In this document: in pieces, positions 18,230 through 26,632 of the stretch
Numbering within the stretch: position 1 is the first letter of the stretch
Layout: the number at the start of each line of letters is the position of its first letter
NCBI RefSeq assembly: GCF_031801495.1
Contig: NZ_JAOEGC010000002.1
Coordinates: 434,001 to 498,000 of the forward strand
Direction of reading: 5' to 3'
Source: Agrobacterium tumefaciens_K
GTDB taxonomy: Bacteria; Pseudomonadota; Alphaproteobacteria; Rhizobiales; Rhizobiaceae
DNA length: 64,000 nt
Notes under the pieces: generated by a model
What the model was told of the DNA's origin: nothing
The model's input: only the letters and a program-made list of their open reading frames with translations
Database searches by the model: none
Program-made: the position numbers and the translations under genes

Positions 18230-18250
18230 GCCGCTGATGCCGAAAACGGA

Positions 18251-18469
18251 TTACTTGAAACGATAGGTGATGCGGCCCTTGGTCAGGTCGTACGGGGTCA
18301 TTTCTACAAGAACCTTGTCACCTGCCAGAACGCGAATACGGTTCTTGCGCATACGGCCAGCCGTATGGGCGATGATTTCGTGTTCGTTTTCCAGCTTGAC
18401 GCGGAACGTTGCGTTCGGCAGCAATTCGGTTACGATGCCCGGAAATTCGAGGACTTCTTCTTTTGTCAT
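18251..18469 (-). CDS. infA: Translation initiation factor IF-1
   Basis: IF-1 binds the ribosomal A site during initiation. The 72-residue S1-like OB-fold protein reads MTKEEVLEFPGIVTEL at the start and ends DLTKGRITYRFK, nearly identical to other alphaproteobacterial IF-1. An upstream in-frame ATG at 18550 would add 27 atypical residues, so I use the ATG at 18469. It heads the maf-yacG run on the minus strand. Confidence 0.97.
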   Translation of the reverse strand: MTKEEVLEFPGIVTELLPNATFRVKLENEHEIIAHTAGRMRKNRIRVLAGDKVLVEMTPYDLTKGRITYRFK

Positions 18470-18579
18470 GTAAGAGTTTTCTTCCTGTTGATGATGCCGG
18501 ACGTCTCGCGTCCGGTAAAATTGCGCGGAAACTACACAATCCCCGCACATTTGTGAACCTCTAGACGGTCGCTAATTCG

Positions 18580-19068
18580 TCAATCTTTTTGCAGCGTATC
18601 TGATGCAGGCGCAGGCCGCTTCGGCAGCCTTTCGGAAATCAGTCGCGCCAGGTGGTCCCGCACCTCGCGATAGGCGTCGAGAATCTGCTCGCGCGTGCCT
18701 GTGGCGACTGTCGGATCCATGGTTGGCCAGTAGACGACATCCAGTGAATTGGACCGCGTGAGTTCCAGTGCCGTATGATGCGCTTCCGGTGTCAGTGTAA
18801 TGATAAGATCGAAAAAATCGTCTTCAATCTCATCCAGCGTACGTGGCTTGTGTTTGCCGAGCGAAAGCCCCTGTTCTTCCAGAACCGCATCCACGAAGGG
18901 ATCGCGCTCACCCGCCCGCACACCGGCGGACTGGATATAGATGCCGGGCGCCACCAGCCGTTTGGCGATGACCTCAGCCATTGGAGAGCGGATGGAGTTC
19001 ATGCCGCACATGAAAAGGACCGATCTGGGCGCGCGCCCTTCGTTCGGAACTGCGGCCGGGTCGCTCAT
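18580..19068 (-). CDS. Low-molecular-weight protein tyrosine phosphatase / arsenate reductase-like protein
   Basis: A 162-residue LMW-PTP fold. The phosphate loop C21-GMNSI-R27 fits C-x5-R, followed by SPMAEVIAKRL, and the general acid is in the DP of WPTMDPTVATG. The second Cys usual in tyrosine phosphatases (NICRSP) is replaced by Ile here, so substrate class is uncertain. The ATG at 19068 lies just after the stop of the UPF0262 gene, suggesting coupling; an in-frame ATG at 19083 is possible. Confidence 0.85.
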   Translation of the reverse strand: MSDPAAVPNEGRAPRSVLFMCGMNSIRSPMAEVIAKRLVAPGIYIQSAGVRAGERDPFVDAVLEEQGLSLGKHKPRTLDEIEDDFFDLIITLTPEAHHTALELTRSNSLDVVYWPTMDPTVATGTREQILDAYREVRDHLARLISERLPKRPAPASDTLQKD

Positions 19069-19070
19069 GC

Positions 19071-19544
19071 CTAACCCCGCCAATAGAGCACGCAGACAAG
19101 GGTAAAGAGGCGGCGCGCCGTGTCGAAATCCACCTGTATCTTGCCTGAAAGCCGGTCCATCAACGTTTGAGAGCCATCATTGTGGATGCCGCGTCTACCC
19201 ATGTCGATCGCTTCGATCTGGCTTGGGGTGGAAGAGCGTATCGCCTCGTAATAGCTTTCGCAGATCAGGAAATAGTCCTTGATGATACGACGGAATGGGG
19301 TGAGCGACAGAATATGTGTCGCGACGGCTGTTTCATCTTCTGTCCGGATTGAAAAAACCAGCTTGGAATCGACCAGCGACAGTGAGAGCCGATATGGCCC
19401 GCCCTCATGGCCAACCGGCTCGAAACTGTTTTCCTCGATCAGATCGAAGATGGCGACGGCGCGTTCATGCTCGACATCGGGTGTGGACCGGCCAATGCTT
19501 TCGTCCAGCACCACATCGCAGAGCCTGAATTCGCCTGATGCCAT
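19071..19544 (-). CDS. UPF0262 family protein
   Basis: A 157-residue conserved alphaproteobacterial protein of unknown function, recognised as UPF0262 by FRLCDVVLDESIGR, LSLTPFRRIIKDYFLICESYYEAI and AIDMGRRGIHNDGS. It has no signal peptide or membrane segment. It starts three bases after the hisD stop and is followed almost without gap by the phosphatase gene. The hisD-UPF0262-phosphatase order is one I recall from other Rhizobiales, so co-transcription is likely. Confidence 0.88.
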   Translation of the reverse strand: MASGEFRLCDVVLDESIGRSTPDVEHERAVAIFDLIEENSFEPVGHEGGPYRLSLSLVDSKLVFSIRTEDETAVATHILSLTPFRRIIKDYFLICESYYEAIRSSTPSQIEAIDMGRRGIHNDGSQTLMDRLSGKIQVDFDTARRLFTLVCVLYWRG

Positions 19545-19547
19545 ATC

Positions 19548-20846
19548 TTATCCTTCCGGATTGAGGCGAATGGCGACGGAGCGCGCGTGGGCGTCCAGGC
19601 CTTCGGAGTGTGCAAGCGTGATGGCAGCCGGTGCTAGTTGACGAAGTTGTTCCGGCCCCAGCCGCAGGATAGACGTGCGCTTGACGAAATCCAGCACGGA
19701 AAGGCCGGACGAGAAGCGCGCCGAGCGTGCTGTTGGTAACACATGGTTGGAGCCGCCGACATAATCGCCGATGACTTCCGGCGTATGGCGGCCAACAAAG
19801 ATCGCACCCGCATTGCGGATATTCGCCATCAGCGCGTCAGGGTCGTTGACCGCCAATTCCAGATGTTCGGCGGCGATACGATTGGCGAGCGGAATTGCGT
19901 CGGCAAGAGCTTCGACCAGAATGATCGCTCCGAAATCGGCCCAGCTCGCCGTTGCCGTTTCCGCACGCGACAGGCGCTTCAGCTGCCGCTCGACAGCCGC
20001 TTCCACGGCCTTGCCGAGATCGGCGTCATCGGTAATCAGGATGGACTGCGCGCCGCGGTCATGCTCCGCCTGGGCCAGAAGATCGGCCGCCAGCCAGTCC
20101 GGGTCATTGTCCTTATCGGCAATCACGAGGACTTCGGAGGGACCGGCGATCATGTCAATGCCGACCGTACCGAACACCTGCCGTTTCGCCGCTGCAACAT
20201 AGGCGTTGCCGGGGCCGACGATCTTGGCAACCGGCGAAATCGTCTCCGTGCCGTAAGCCAGCGCCGCAACGGCCTGCGCTCCGCCGATACGGTAGATTTC
20301 CTCGACACCTGCAATCTTTGCAGCGGCCAGAACCGCAGGATTGATCGCACCGCCATTGGCCGGCACGACCATGACGATGCGGTCTACGCCGGCGACCTTG
20401 GCCGGAACGGCGTTCATCAGGACCGAGCTTGGATAGCTCGCGGTGCCGCCGGGTACGTACAGGCCGACGGCTTCGATGGCGGTCCAGCGTGATCCTAGCC
20501 CCACACCGATCTCGTCCTCGTAGATATCGTCCTTCGGCATTTGCCGGGCGTGGTGTTTCTCGATGCGCTTTGCCGCCAGTTCAAGGGCGTCCAGAACCGT
20601 CCGGTCAACAGATGCAACGGCTGCATCGATTTCAGCTGCCGTGACGCGCATCGGTGCCTTGGAAAAATCGAGGCCGTCGAACTTCAGGGTATAATGGGCA
20701 AGAGCTGCATCGCCGCGATGGCGAACGTCGTCGATGATCTCACGAACGGTTGCGTTTACGTCTTCCGAAACTTCCCTTTTGGTTGTCAGGAAGGCCGCAA
20801 ATTTCTGTTCGAAATCAGCCGATGCCCGCTCCAGCAAGATTGCCAC
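19548..20846 (-). CDS. hisD: Histidinol dehydrogenase
   Basis: HisD catalyses the last two steps of histidine synthesis, oxidising L-histidinol to histidine with two NAD+ and a bound zinc. The 432-residue protein shows YVPGGTASYPSSVLMNAVPAKVAG, the GPGNAYVAAAKR stretch, IDMIAGPSEVLVIAD, and zinc/catalytic residues in LAQAEHDRGAQS, AAEHLEL and YVGGSNHVLPT. It is the first gene of a three-gene minus-strand run. Its 128-base leader carries two tandem hairpins. Confidence 0.97.
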   Translation of the reverse strand: MAILLERASADFEQKFAAFLTTKREVSEDVNATVREIIDDVRHRGDAALAHYTLKFDGLDFSKAPMRVTAAEIDAAVASVDRTVLDALELAAKRIEKHHARQMPKDDIYEDEIGVGLGSRWTAIEAVGLYVPGGTASYPSSVLMNAVPAKVAGVDRIVMVVPANGGAINPAVLAAAKIAGVEEIYRIGGAQAVAALAYGTETISPVAKIVGPGNAYVAAAKRQVFGTVGIDMIAGPSEVLVIADKDNDPDWLAADLLAQAEHDRGAQSILITDDADLGKAVEAAVERQLKRLSRAETATASWADFGAIILVEALADAIPLANRIAAEHLELAVNDPDALMANIRNAGAIFVGRHTPEVIGDYVGGSNHVLPTARSARFSSGLSVLDFVKRTSILRLGPEQLRQLAPAAITLAHSEGLDAHARSVAIRLNPEG

Positions 20847-20867
20847 GTCTTTACCCTTTCACTTGAT

Positions 20868-20918
20868 CCCCGCAACGGTCTGCGGGGTCATACCATGCGC
20901 CGCAAAAACATTTGCGGC
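20868..20918 (-). promoter_or_regulatory. Two tandem hairpins in the hisD leader
   Basis: CCCCGCA (20868-20874) pairs with TGCGGGG (20881-20887), and GCCGCAAA (20899-20906) pairs with TTTGCGGC (20911-20918). Both lie in the 128-base gap between the DUF2948 gene and hisD on the minus strand. They could end the upstream transcript or shape the hisD leader. I see no run of His codons, so this is not a classical his attenuator. Confidence 0.4.
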
Positions 20919-20974
20919 TCTGGTAAGTGGCATAAATCGAAACAGGCAGGAAAGGCAACCTTTCCGACGCGCTG

Positions 20975-21424
20975 TCACGCTTGTTCGGCGTCGGGGTGAT
21001 GTGGTTTTGCGGCAGTTTCCCATGCGCCGCTGACATCGGTCAGCTGTGCTTCGATGCATTCCACATCGATGGCGATTGCGCCGCCGCCTGATAGGGTAAG
21101 TTCCACGGTGCCGTCAGGTCCATCCTGCTTCTGGTCGAAGCGGATCGCCAGCAGCGAAAGCACCTGTTCCTTGTCTGTCCGGTTGACATTGTGCGAACGC
21201 ACGGCCGACACCCGTTTGAGAACGAGAACGCTACGGCAGCGTTCCGGAGGGTGACCCTTCTTGCTGGCCTCCTCCCAGACGAAACGATTGGCGGAAAGGC
21301 TGAATTGCCCATATTTCGGTTCGAAGGAAACGTCTTTCAGCTTGAAGACGCTGTCCTGCATGTGAGTCGAGATGACGGAGAGATCGTCTGTGTCCAGCGC
21401 GAGCAATTTGAGGCCGCTCATCAT
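20975..21424 (-). CDS. DUF2948 family protein
   Basis: A 149-residue cytosolic protein found across Rhizobiales and recognised as DUF2948: LKLLALDTDDLSVISTHMQD at the start, FEPKYGQFSLSANRFVWE, then CRSVLVLKRV and a terminal DVECIEAQLTDVSGAW. Its function is unknown. The start is one of two adjacent ATGs (21424, 21421) after GGAAG; an ATG at 21502 would add residues with no support. It lies between murA and hisD, all on the minus strand. Confidence 0.85.
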   Translation of the reverse strand: MMSGLKLLALDTDDLSVISTHMQDSVFKLKDVSFEPKYGQFSLSANRFVWEEASKKGHPPERCRSVLVLKRVSAVRSHNVNRTDKEQVLSLLAIRFDQKQDGPDGTVELTLSGGGAIAIDVECIEAQLTDVSGAWETAAKPHHPDAEQA

Positions 21425-21535
21425 TTTTCTTCCTTTGTTGCGGTGCGGGCCGCTATTCCCTTTACTTGTATAGGAAATAGGCAGTCGAAGCCCGCTCTGC
21501 AACGGTAAGACGAAAGATGAGCGGCGAAGACCTCA

Positions 21536-22828
21536 TCAATCGCTGACGCGCTCGACCAGAGCGCCGCAACGCGTGAGTTTTTCTTCCAGACGTTCGAAGC
21601 CACGGTCGAGATGATAGACGCGGGACACCATCGTCTCACCCTCCGCCGCCAGACCGGCGATGACGAGCGACACGGAAGCGCGCAGGTCGGTTGCCATGAC
21701 GGGGGCACCCTTGAGGCGCGATACGCCCTCGATGCGCGCCATCTGGCCGGAGAGCGAAATCTTCGCACCCAGACGGGCCAGTTCCTGAACGTGCATGAAG
21801 CGGTTCTCGAAGATCGTCTCGGTAATGTGCGAGACACCCTGGGAACGGGTCATGAGCGCCATGAACTGCGCCTGAAGGTCGGTCGGGAAGCCGGGGAAGG
21901 GTTCCGTAACGACATCCACCGGCTGAATACCGTTGCCATTGCGCACGATGCGAAGACCCGTTTCCGTATCGGTGATGTCCACACCCGCGAGCTTCAGCGT
22001 GTCGAGCGCGTTATCAAGAAGCGATGCGTGCGTGCCTTCCAGAACGACGTCGCCGCCGGTCATGGCGACGGCCATGGCGTAGGTTCCCGTTTCGATGCGG
22101 TCAGGCAGAACGCGGTGACGTGCACCGGAAAGCGACGTTACGCCTTCGATGGTGATGGTGGAGGTGCCAGCGCCTTCGATCTTTGCACCCATTGCGCTCA
22201 GGCAGCGTGCCAGGTCGACGACTTCCGGTTCGCGTGCGGCGTTATGAATGACGGTGGTACCCCTTGCGAGCGTAGCTGCCATCAGCATGACGTGGGTTGC
22301 GCCCACGGAAACCTTTGGGAAGGTGTAGGTCGCGCCGATCAGGCCGCCCTTGGGCGCCGTGGCGTTGATATAGCCGCCATCGATTTCCATCGTCGCGCCA
22401 AGCGCCTGCAGGCCGTCGATGAAGAGATCGACAGGACGGGTGCCGATGGCGCAACCGCCCGGCAACGAAACGCGCGCTCTGCCTTCACGTGCCAGCAACG
22501 GGCCGATGACCCAGAAGCTTGCGCGCATCTTGGATACCAGCTCATAGGGAGCGGTCGTATCGACGATGGTACGGCAGGTGAAATGAATGGTGCGGGAATA
22601 GGCTTCGCCCTGGCTTTCGCGACGGCCATTGACGGAGATGTCGACGCCATGGTTGCCGAGGATACGGACGAGCTGCTCGACGTCCGCCAGATGCGGCACG
22701 TTTTCCAGTGTCAGCGTATCGCTGGTCAGAAGCGAGGCGATCATCAACGGCAGTGCGGCGTTTTTAGCTCCGGAAATCGGTATGATGCCATTGAGTTTAT
22801 TGCCACCCGTAATTCTGATGCGATCCAT
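21536..22828 (-). CDS. murA: UDP-N-acetylglucosamine 1-carboxyvinyltransferase MurA
   Basis: MurA transfers enolpyruvate from PEP to UDP-GlcNAc, the first committed step of peptidoglycan synthesis. The 430-residue protein has the N-terminal K22-N23 pair in ISGAKNAALP and the catalytic loop Cys C126 in LPGGCAIGTRPVDL. FPTDLQAQFMAL, ENRFMHVQELARLGA and DLRASVSLVIAGL follow. C126 is the residue blocked by fosfomycin. It is located in the minus-strand housekeeping run; length is normal. Confidence 0.98.
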   Translation of the reverse strand: MDRIRITGGNKLNGIIPISGAKNAALPLMIASLLTSDTLTLENVPHLADVEQLVRILGNHGVDISVNGRRESQGEAYSRTIHFTCRTIVDTTAPYELVSKMRASFWVIGPLLAREGRARVSLPGGCAIGTRPVDLFIDGLQALGATMEIDGGYINATAPKGGLIGATYTFPKVSVGATHVMLMAATLARGTTVIHNAAREPEVVDLARCLSAMGAKIEGAGTSTITIEGVTSLSGARHRVLPDRIETGTYAMAVAMTGGDVVLEGTHASLLDNALDTLKLAGVDITDTETGLRIVRNGNGIQPVDVVTEPFPGFPTDLQAQFMALMTRSQGVSHITETIFENRFMHVQELARLGAKISLSGQMARIEGVSRLKGAPVMATDLRASVSLVIAGLAAEGETMVSRVYHLDRGFERLEEKLTRCGALVERVSD

Positions 22829-22945
22829 TCGTCCCTACGGGCGTGCGCCCGCCTTTCTTTGCGTGCCTTGTGCGGAAAGTGCGCGTCTTTAGCCGAATTT
22901 CCGCGGCGTTTCAATTTTTTGCCCTTCCGGGCGTTTTACAATTCT

Positions 22946-23179
22946 CTATGACGATGATTCGTCCGTTTTTGCGGCGGGCAGACCATTCGTCTCATCCGCA
23001 TCTCCGGCGCGTCGCGCCCGTGCCTGCTGTTTGCGCCGTTGGAGGTTTTCACGAAGCTTTTTCGCGGCGCGGGCTTTTCTTTCCGCTTCGCGTTGCTTCG
23101 CCGTATCGCCCGGCCCCGCCTGCTGTTTGCCGCTCGCAGGCGCGTGGTGCGGTTCGTTGTCTGTCTGATTGTCGTTCAT
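22946..23179 (-). CDS. Small highly charged hypothetical protein
   Basis: A 77-residue frame rich in Lys, Arg, Gln, Ala and Glu, with a predicted helical core (KQREAERKARAAKKLRENL) and polar ends. It has no membrane segment or known motif. It is placed 117 bases upstream of murA on the same strand. Composition fits a small rhizobial protein of unknown role, but low complexity makes a chance frame possible. Confidence 0.5.
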   Translation of the reverse strand: MNDNQTDNEPHHAPASGKQQAGPGDTAKQREAERKARAAKKLRENLQRRKQQARARRAGDADETNGLPAAKTDESSS

Positions 23180-23334
23180 GGGCTGAGCAATAGCCGAAAA
23201 TTGAAGTTTTCAACAGAGGGTGACGTTTTTTGTCCCTCTCATTGATTTAGTCGCAATTTGCGACTTGCGCTCGCCAGATACCTATGGCATTAGGCGCCAC
23301 GCTTGATGTTGAAGCAAACGCTTCGGCACCGGAT

Positions 23335-23409
23335 GCTGCTATAGCTCAGGGGTAGAGCACTCCCTTGGTAAGGGAGAGGCCGAGAGTTCAAATCTCTCTA
23401 GCAGCACCA
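23335..23409 (+). tRNA. tRNA-Thr (anticodon GGU)
   Basis: The acceptor arms GCTGCTA (23335-23341) and TAGCAGC (23399-23405) pair fully, then discriminator A and encoded CCA (23407-23409). The anticodon stem CTCCC/GGGAG encloses loop TTGGTAA, giving anticodon GGT. The T arm contains AGAGTTCAAATCTCT. It reads threonine codon ACC. Confidence 0.97.
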
Positions 23410-23515
23410 TTTTCCCCAATAAATCAAAATCTTATGTAGAGCCTGTGTTCTGCCGCGTGTCCGCGTCTGCCTAACCGCTTACGCGTTTTTTTGCGTTTGC
23501 TTGTCCCAAACGCGA

Positions 23516-23542
23516 AAACCGCGCTTCGATGAAGCGCGGTTT
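23516..23542 (-). terminator. Terminator after the third flagellin (flaC position)
   Basis: AAACCGCGCTTC (23516-23527) pairs perfectly with GAAGCGCGGTTT (23531-23542) around GAT. On the minus strand the stem is followed by a T-rich stretch (TTTTCGCGTTT), as expected for the flagellin ending at 23608. Confidence 0.8.
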
Positions 23543-23607
23543 CCGTATCCGAGATATTCTGTTGCTGCCAGAGCGGGACGAAACCGCCCGTAGCCATTGG
23601 GCGCCGC

Positions 23608-24819
23608 TTACTGACGGAATAGCGACAGGATATTTTCGGAGCTGCTGTTTGCGATGGAGAGCGACTGGATTGCCAGCTGCTGCTGCGTCTGGAGAGCCTT
23701 GAGGCGTGTGGATTCTTCGTTCATGTCGGCGTCAACCAGACGACCGATACCGCTGTCGATCGAGTCTGTCAGCTTGGAAACGAAGTCTTCCTGAAGGTCG
23801 ATACGGGTCTTGATCGAGCCGAGATCGGAAGCCGCGCTCGTCATGGTTTCGAGTGCAGTGTCGACCATGGTGATCAGGCCGTTGAGCTGATTTTCCGTGG
23901 TGTTACCGTCGATGATGAAGGTCGAAACCGTCGTCTGGCTGGTCGATGCCGCCGTGTTGGTGGTGTCAACGGCCCAGGTTGCGCTGCCCGAGTCCGTCGC
24001 CGCGACTTCCTGCGTTGGAACCGTCGTCTGGTCAACGGCTGCAACCCACTTGTCGTCGCCGACCTTGACGTAGTTGGCAGCAACGTAGCCAGCCGTGCCG
24101 GGGGTGCCGACGACTGTCGCGCCGGTCGCGACCTTGCCGCTGGAGTCGAAAGCTGCGCCGTTGGCGATGACCTGCTCGGTCGTGTAGGTCTGGACGTTAG
24201 CGGACGTGACCGTACCGCCAATGTTGATGTTGAGGACCGCGCCATCGCCTTCGATGTTGTTCAGCTTGTCGAGGATACCGGACTTTGCACCGGCGGTCGT
24301 GTCGAAGAGAACGTTCTTGTCGGTAAAATCATACTCGACCTTCTTGACGGAAACGCCACCGGAGGAGTCGCGGACGAAGGAGGCGACGACGTTGGCGGAG
24401 GTGTTGACTTCAGCCTTCAGCCAGTTTTCACCGGAGAAGGAAGCGGCTTCGGAAATGCTCGTCAGCTGCTGCTGAAGCTGGGAAATTTCTTCCTGGATCT
24501 TCGTCTTGTCGACGCCGTCTTCGGTTGCTGCAACCAGCTTGTTCTTGATTTCCTTGACGACTTCAACAGCCGATTCCATGCCGGAGTAAGCGGTGTCGAT
24601 CTTGGCGGCGCCGAGGCCGAGGGCGTCCTGCACGGCGGAAAGTGCGCCGTTGTCCGACCGCATGGTGGTCGCGATCGACCAGTAAGCGGCGTTGTCGGAT
24701 GCGGTTGCAACGCGCAGACCGGAAGAGACGCGCCCCTGTGTTTCTTCCATGCTCTTGTCGATGGAGCGCAGCGTCTGGAGAGCCGACATTGCTGCGATGT
24801 TGGTAAGAATGCTCGTCAT
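23608..24819 (-). CDS. flaC: Flagellin (third of tandem array, flaC position)
   Basis: A filament subunit of 403 residues. Conserved coiled N-terminus (MTSILTNIAAMSALQTL, then SSGLRVATASDNAAYWS) and C-terminus (DADMNEESTRLKALQTQQQLAIQSL) flank a variable surface domain rich in Thr, Val and Ala. The start is the ATG at 24819; the frame extends upstream to 24927 but the conserved N-terminus begins here. Its central domain is almost identical to the neighbouring 25084-26295 gene. It has its own promoter region and terminator. The symbol follows Agrobacterium gene order and is tentative. Confidence 0.93.
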   Translation of the reverse strand: MTSILTNIAAMSALQTLRSIDKSMEETQGRVSSGLRVATASDNAAYWSIATTMRSDNGALSAVQDALGLGAAKIDTAYSGMESAVEVVKEIKNKLVAATEDGVDKTKIQEEISQLQQQLTSISEAASFSGENWLKAEVNTSANVVASFVRDSSGGVSVKKVEYDFTDKNVLFDTTAGAKSGILDKLNNIEGDGAVLNINIGGTVTSANVQTYTTEQVIANGAAFDSSGKVATGATVVGTPGTAGYVAANYVKVGDDKWVAAVDQTTVPTQEVAATDSGSATWAVDTTNTAASTSQTTVSTFIIDGNTTENQLNGLITMVDTALETMTSAASDLGSIKTRIDLQEDFVSKLTDSIDSGIGRLVDADMNEESTRLKALQTQQQLAIQSLSIANSSSENILSLFRQ

Positions 24820-24850
24820 GGTAAGTGCCCCTTGATTGGCTAAAGGAAAA

Positions 24851-24863
24851 GGGACATTCCGGA
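24851..24863 (-). promoter_or_regulatory. Conserved flagellin leader element (flaC)
   Basis: TCCGGAATGTCCC on the minus strand, 31 bases before the start codon. The identical 13-mer precedes the other two tandem flagellins. A further inverted repeat, GTTAACCAATCG (24919-24930) and CGATTGGTTAAC (24955-24966), lies upstream. Confidence 0.6.
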
Positions 24864-25025
24864 TTTCGCCGGTGAACGAAAGAGCGGCCTGATGCCTGTT
24901 AACCTCTGCTTCGTCTTGGTTAACCAATCGTTTCGATGGGGCTTTTGTAAGTCGCGATTGGTTAACAAAAACTAAAGCGGGGGATGGAAAAATTAATAAA
25001 CGGGCGCGTGGCAGCGTAAAAAATT

Positions 25026-25064
25026 AAAAAAGGGCCGCGCTTGCGAGAAGCGCGGCCCTTTTTT
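25026..25064 (-). terminator. Terminator after the second flagellin (flaB position)
   Basis: AAAAAAGGGCCGCGCTT (25026-25042) pairs with AAGCGCGGCCCTTTTTT (25048-25064) around GCGAG, a strong stem with T-runs on both strands. It starts 20 bases after the flagellin stop at 25084. Confidence 0.9.
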
Positions 25065-25083
25065 CGTGATGTGACTGTTACGA

Positions 25084-26295
25084 TTAACGGAACAGCGTAA
25101 CGATGTTCTGCGAGTCGCTGTTTGCGATGGACAGAGCCTGGATTGCCAGCTGCTGCTGCGTCTGCAGAGCCTTGAGGCGCGTGGATTCTTCGTTCATGTC
25201 GGCGTCAACCAGACGGCCGATACCGCTGTCGAGCGAGTCGGTCAGCTTGGAAACGAAGTTTTCCTGGAGGTCGATGCGGGTCTTGATCGAGCCGAGATCG
25301 GAAGCCGCGCTCGTCATGGTCTGATAGGCCGTGTCGACCATGGAGATCAGGCCATTGAGCTGGTTCTCGGTTGTGGTGCCGGTGATTGTGAAGCTCGAAA
25401 CGGAAACGTTCGGAGTGGTCGCAACTGCCGTGTTGGTGGTGTCAACGGCCCAGGTTGCGGTGGTCGAGTCCGTTGCGGCGACTTCCTGCGTTGGAACCGT
25501 CGACTGGTCAACGGCTGCAACCCACTTGTCGTCGCCGACCTTGACGTAGTTGGCAGCAACGTAGCCAGCCGTGCCGGGAGTGCCGACCACTGTCGCGCCG
25601 GTCGCGACCTGACCGTTGGTGTCGAAAGCTGCGCCGTTGGCGATGACCTGTTCGGTCGTGTAAGTCTGGACGTTAGCGGACGTGACCGTACCGCCAATGT
25701 TGATGTTGAGGACGACGCCATCGCCTTCGATGTTGTTCAGCTTGTCGAGGATACCAGCCTTTGCGCCGGCGCTCGTGTCGAACAGGACGTTGGTGGCGTC
25801 GAAGTCGTAAGCGACCTTCTTGACGGAAACGCCACCGGAGGAGTCGCGGACGAAGGAGGCGACGACGCTTGTGGAAGTTCCGACGTCGGCCTTCAGCCAG
25901 TTTTCGCCGGAGAAGGAAGCGGCTTCGGAAATGCTCGTCAGCTGCTGCTGAAGCTGGGCGATTTCTTCCTGAACCTTCGTCTTGTCGACGCCGTCTTCGG
26001 TTGCTGCAACCAGCTTGTTCTTGATTTCTTTTACGACTTCGATTGCCGATTCCATACCGGAGTATGCGGTATCAACCTTTGCGGCGCCGAGGCCGAGAGC
26101 GTCCTGAACGGTAGAAAGCGCTTCGTTGTCGGAACGCATGGTGGTCGCGATCGACCAGTAAGCGGCGTTGTCGGAAGCTTCGCCGACGCGCAGACCGGAG
26201 GAAACACGGCCCTGCGTGGATTCCATATCCTGGCCGATGGTACGCAGCGTCTGGAGAGCCGACATTGCTGCGATGTTGGTAAGAATGCTCGTCAT
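25084..26295 (-). CDS. flaB: Flagellin (second of tandem array, flaB position)
   Basis: A flagellin of 403 residues, the same length as its downstream neighbour. It has the conserved N-terminus (MTSILTNIAAMSALQTLRTI, SSGLRVGEASDNAAYW) and ends LAIQALSIANSDSQNIVTLFR. The middle block around VVGTPGTAGYVAANYVKVGD is nearly identical in protein and DNA to the flaC-position gene. That block has 13 residues (VVGTPGTAGYVAA) missing from the flaA-position protein. The start is the ATG at 26295. It is a monocistronic gene with leader element and terminator. Confidence 0.93.
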   Translation of the reverse strand: MTSILTNIAAMSALQTLRTIGQDMESTQGRVSSGLRVGEASDNAAYWSIATTMRSDNEALSTVQDALGLGAAKVDTAYSGMESAIEVVKEIKNKLVAATEDGVDKTKVQEEIAQLQQQLTSISEAASFSGENWLKADVGTSTSVVASFVRDSSGGVSVKKVAYDFDATNVLFDTSAGAKAGILDKLNNIEGDGVVLNINIGGTVTSANVQTYTTEQVIANGAAFDTNGQVATGATVVGTPGTAGYVAANYVKVGDDKWVAAVDQSTVPTQEVAATDSTTATWAVDTTNTAVATTPNVSVSSFTITGTTTENQLNGLISMVDTAYQTMTSAASDLGSIKTRIDLQENFVSKLTDSLDSGIGRLVDADMNEESTRLKALQTQQQLAIQALSIANSDSQNIVTLFR

Positions 26296-26632
26296 GATAA
26301 GTTGCCCCTTTAATGGCGTACTGAGAAGGGACATTCCGGAGTGTCACCGGGAAAAGGCGTGCAGCGTCATGCCTGCTAACCATTTAATAATTAAGGTTAA
26401 CTCGCCGTTTCTCTGAGGACTAGCTAACCCCCGTTTAGTTAATGAACACCTAAACGGCAGAGAAAATGATGCATCTTTTGATTTAAATTTTCAACTCTCG
26501 CGTGCGCGCGCGTAGCAGATCGGATTTAAGAAACGGTGAAGGCCGCCGCTGTTTCCAGCGGCGGCCTTCATTGTTTTCTGTTCATGCCTTTGGTCGGCCC
26601 CCCAGCCCCTGAAGGCTATGAGACTGTACCGA
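26296..26632 (-). promoter_or_regulatory. flaB upstream region with conserved leader element
   Basis: No gene is visible in these 337 bases. The 13-mer TCCGGAATGTCCC (26328-26340, minus strand) sits 32 bases before the flagellin start. Further up are several TTAA-rich words (GGTTAAC, TTAATAATTAA at about 26383-26402) and a 16-base alternating purine-pyrimidine run (26499-26514). The flaA terminator (26537-26570) closes the region. Confidence 0.5.
26537..26570 (-). terminator. Terminator after the first flagellin (flaA position)
   Basis: TGAAGGCCGCCGCTG (26537-26551) pairs perfectly with CAGCGGCGGCCTTCA (26556-26570) around a four-base loop. On the minus strand CCGTTTCTT follows. It lies about 60 bases after the flagellin stop at 26633. 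Confidence 0.75.

Noticed and set aside
20868..20918. Histidine attenuator in the hisD leader
   Set aside because: No leader peptide with consecutive His codons and no T-run after the stems.
21611..22951. A 446-codon plus-strand open frame opposite murA
   Set aside because: murA is complete with catalytic Cys on the minus strand; the opposite frame shows no known domain.
26499..26514. Z-DNA-forming alternating CG/TG run upstream of flaB as a regulatory site
   Set aside because: Only 16 bases, a single occurrence, and not shared by the other flagellin upstream regions; noted but no function supported.
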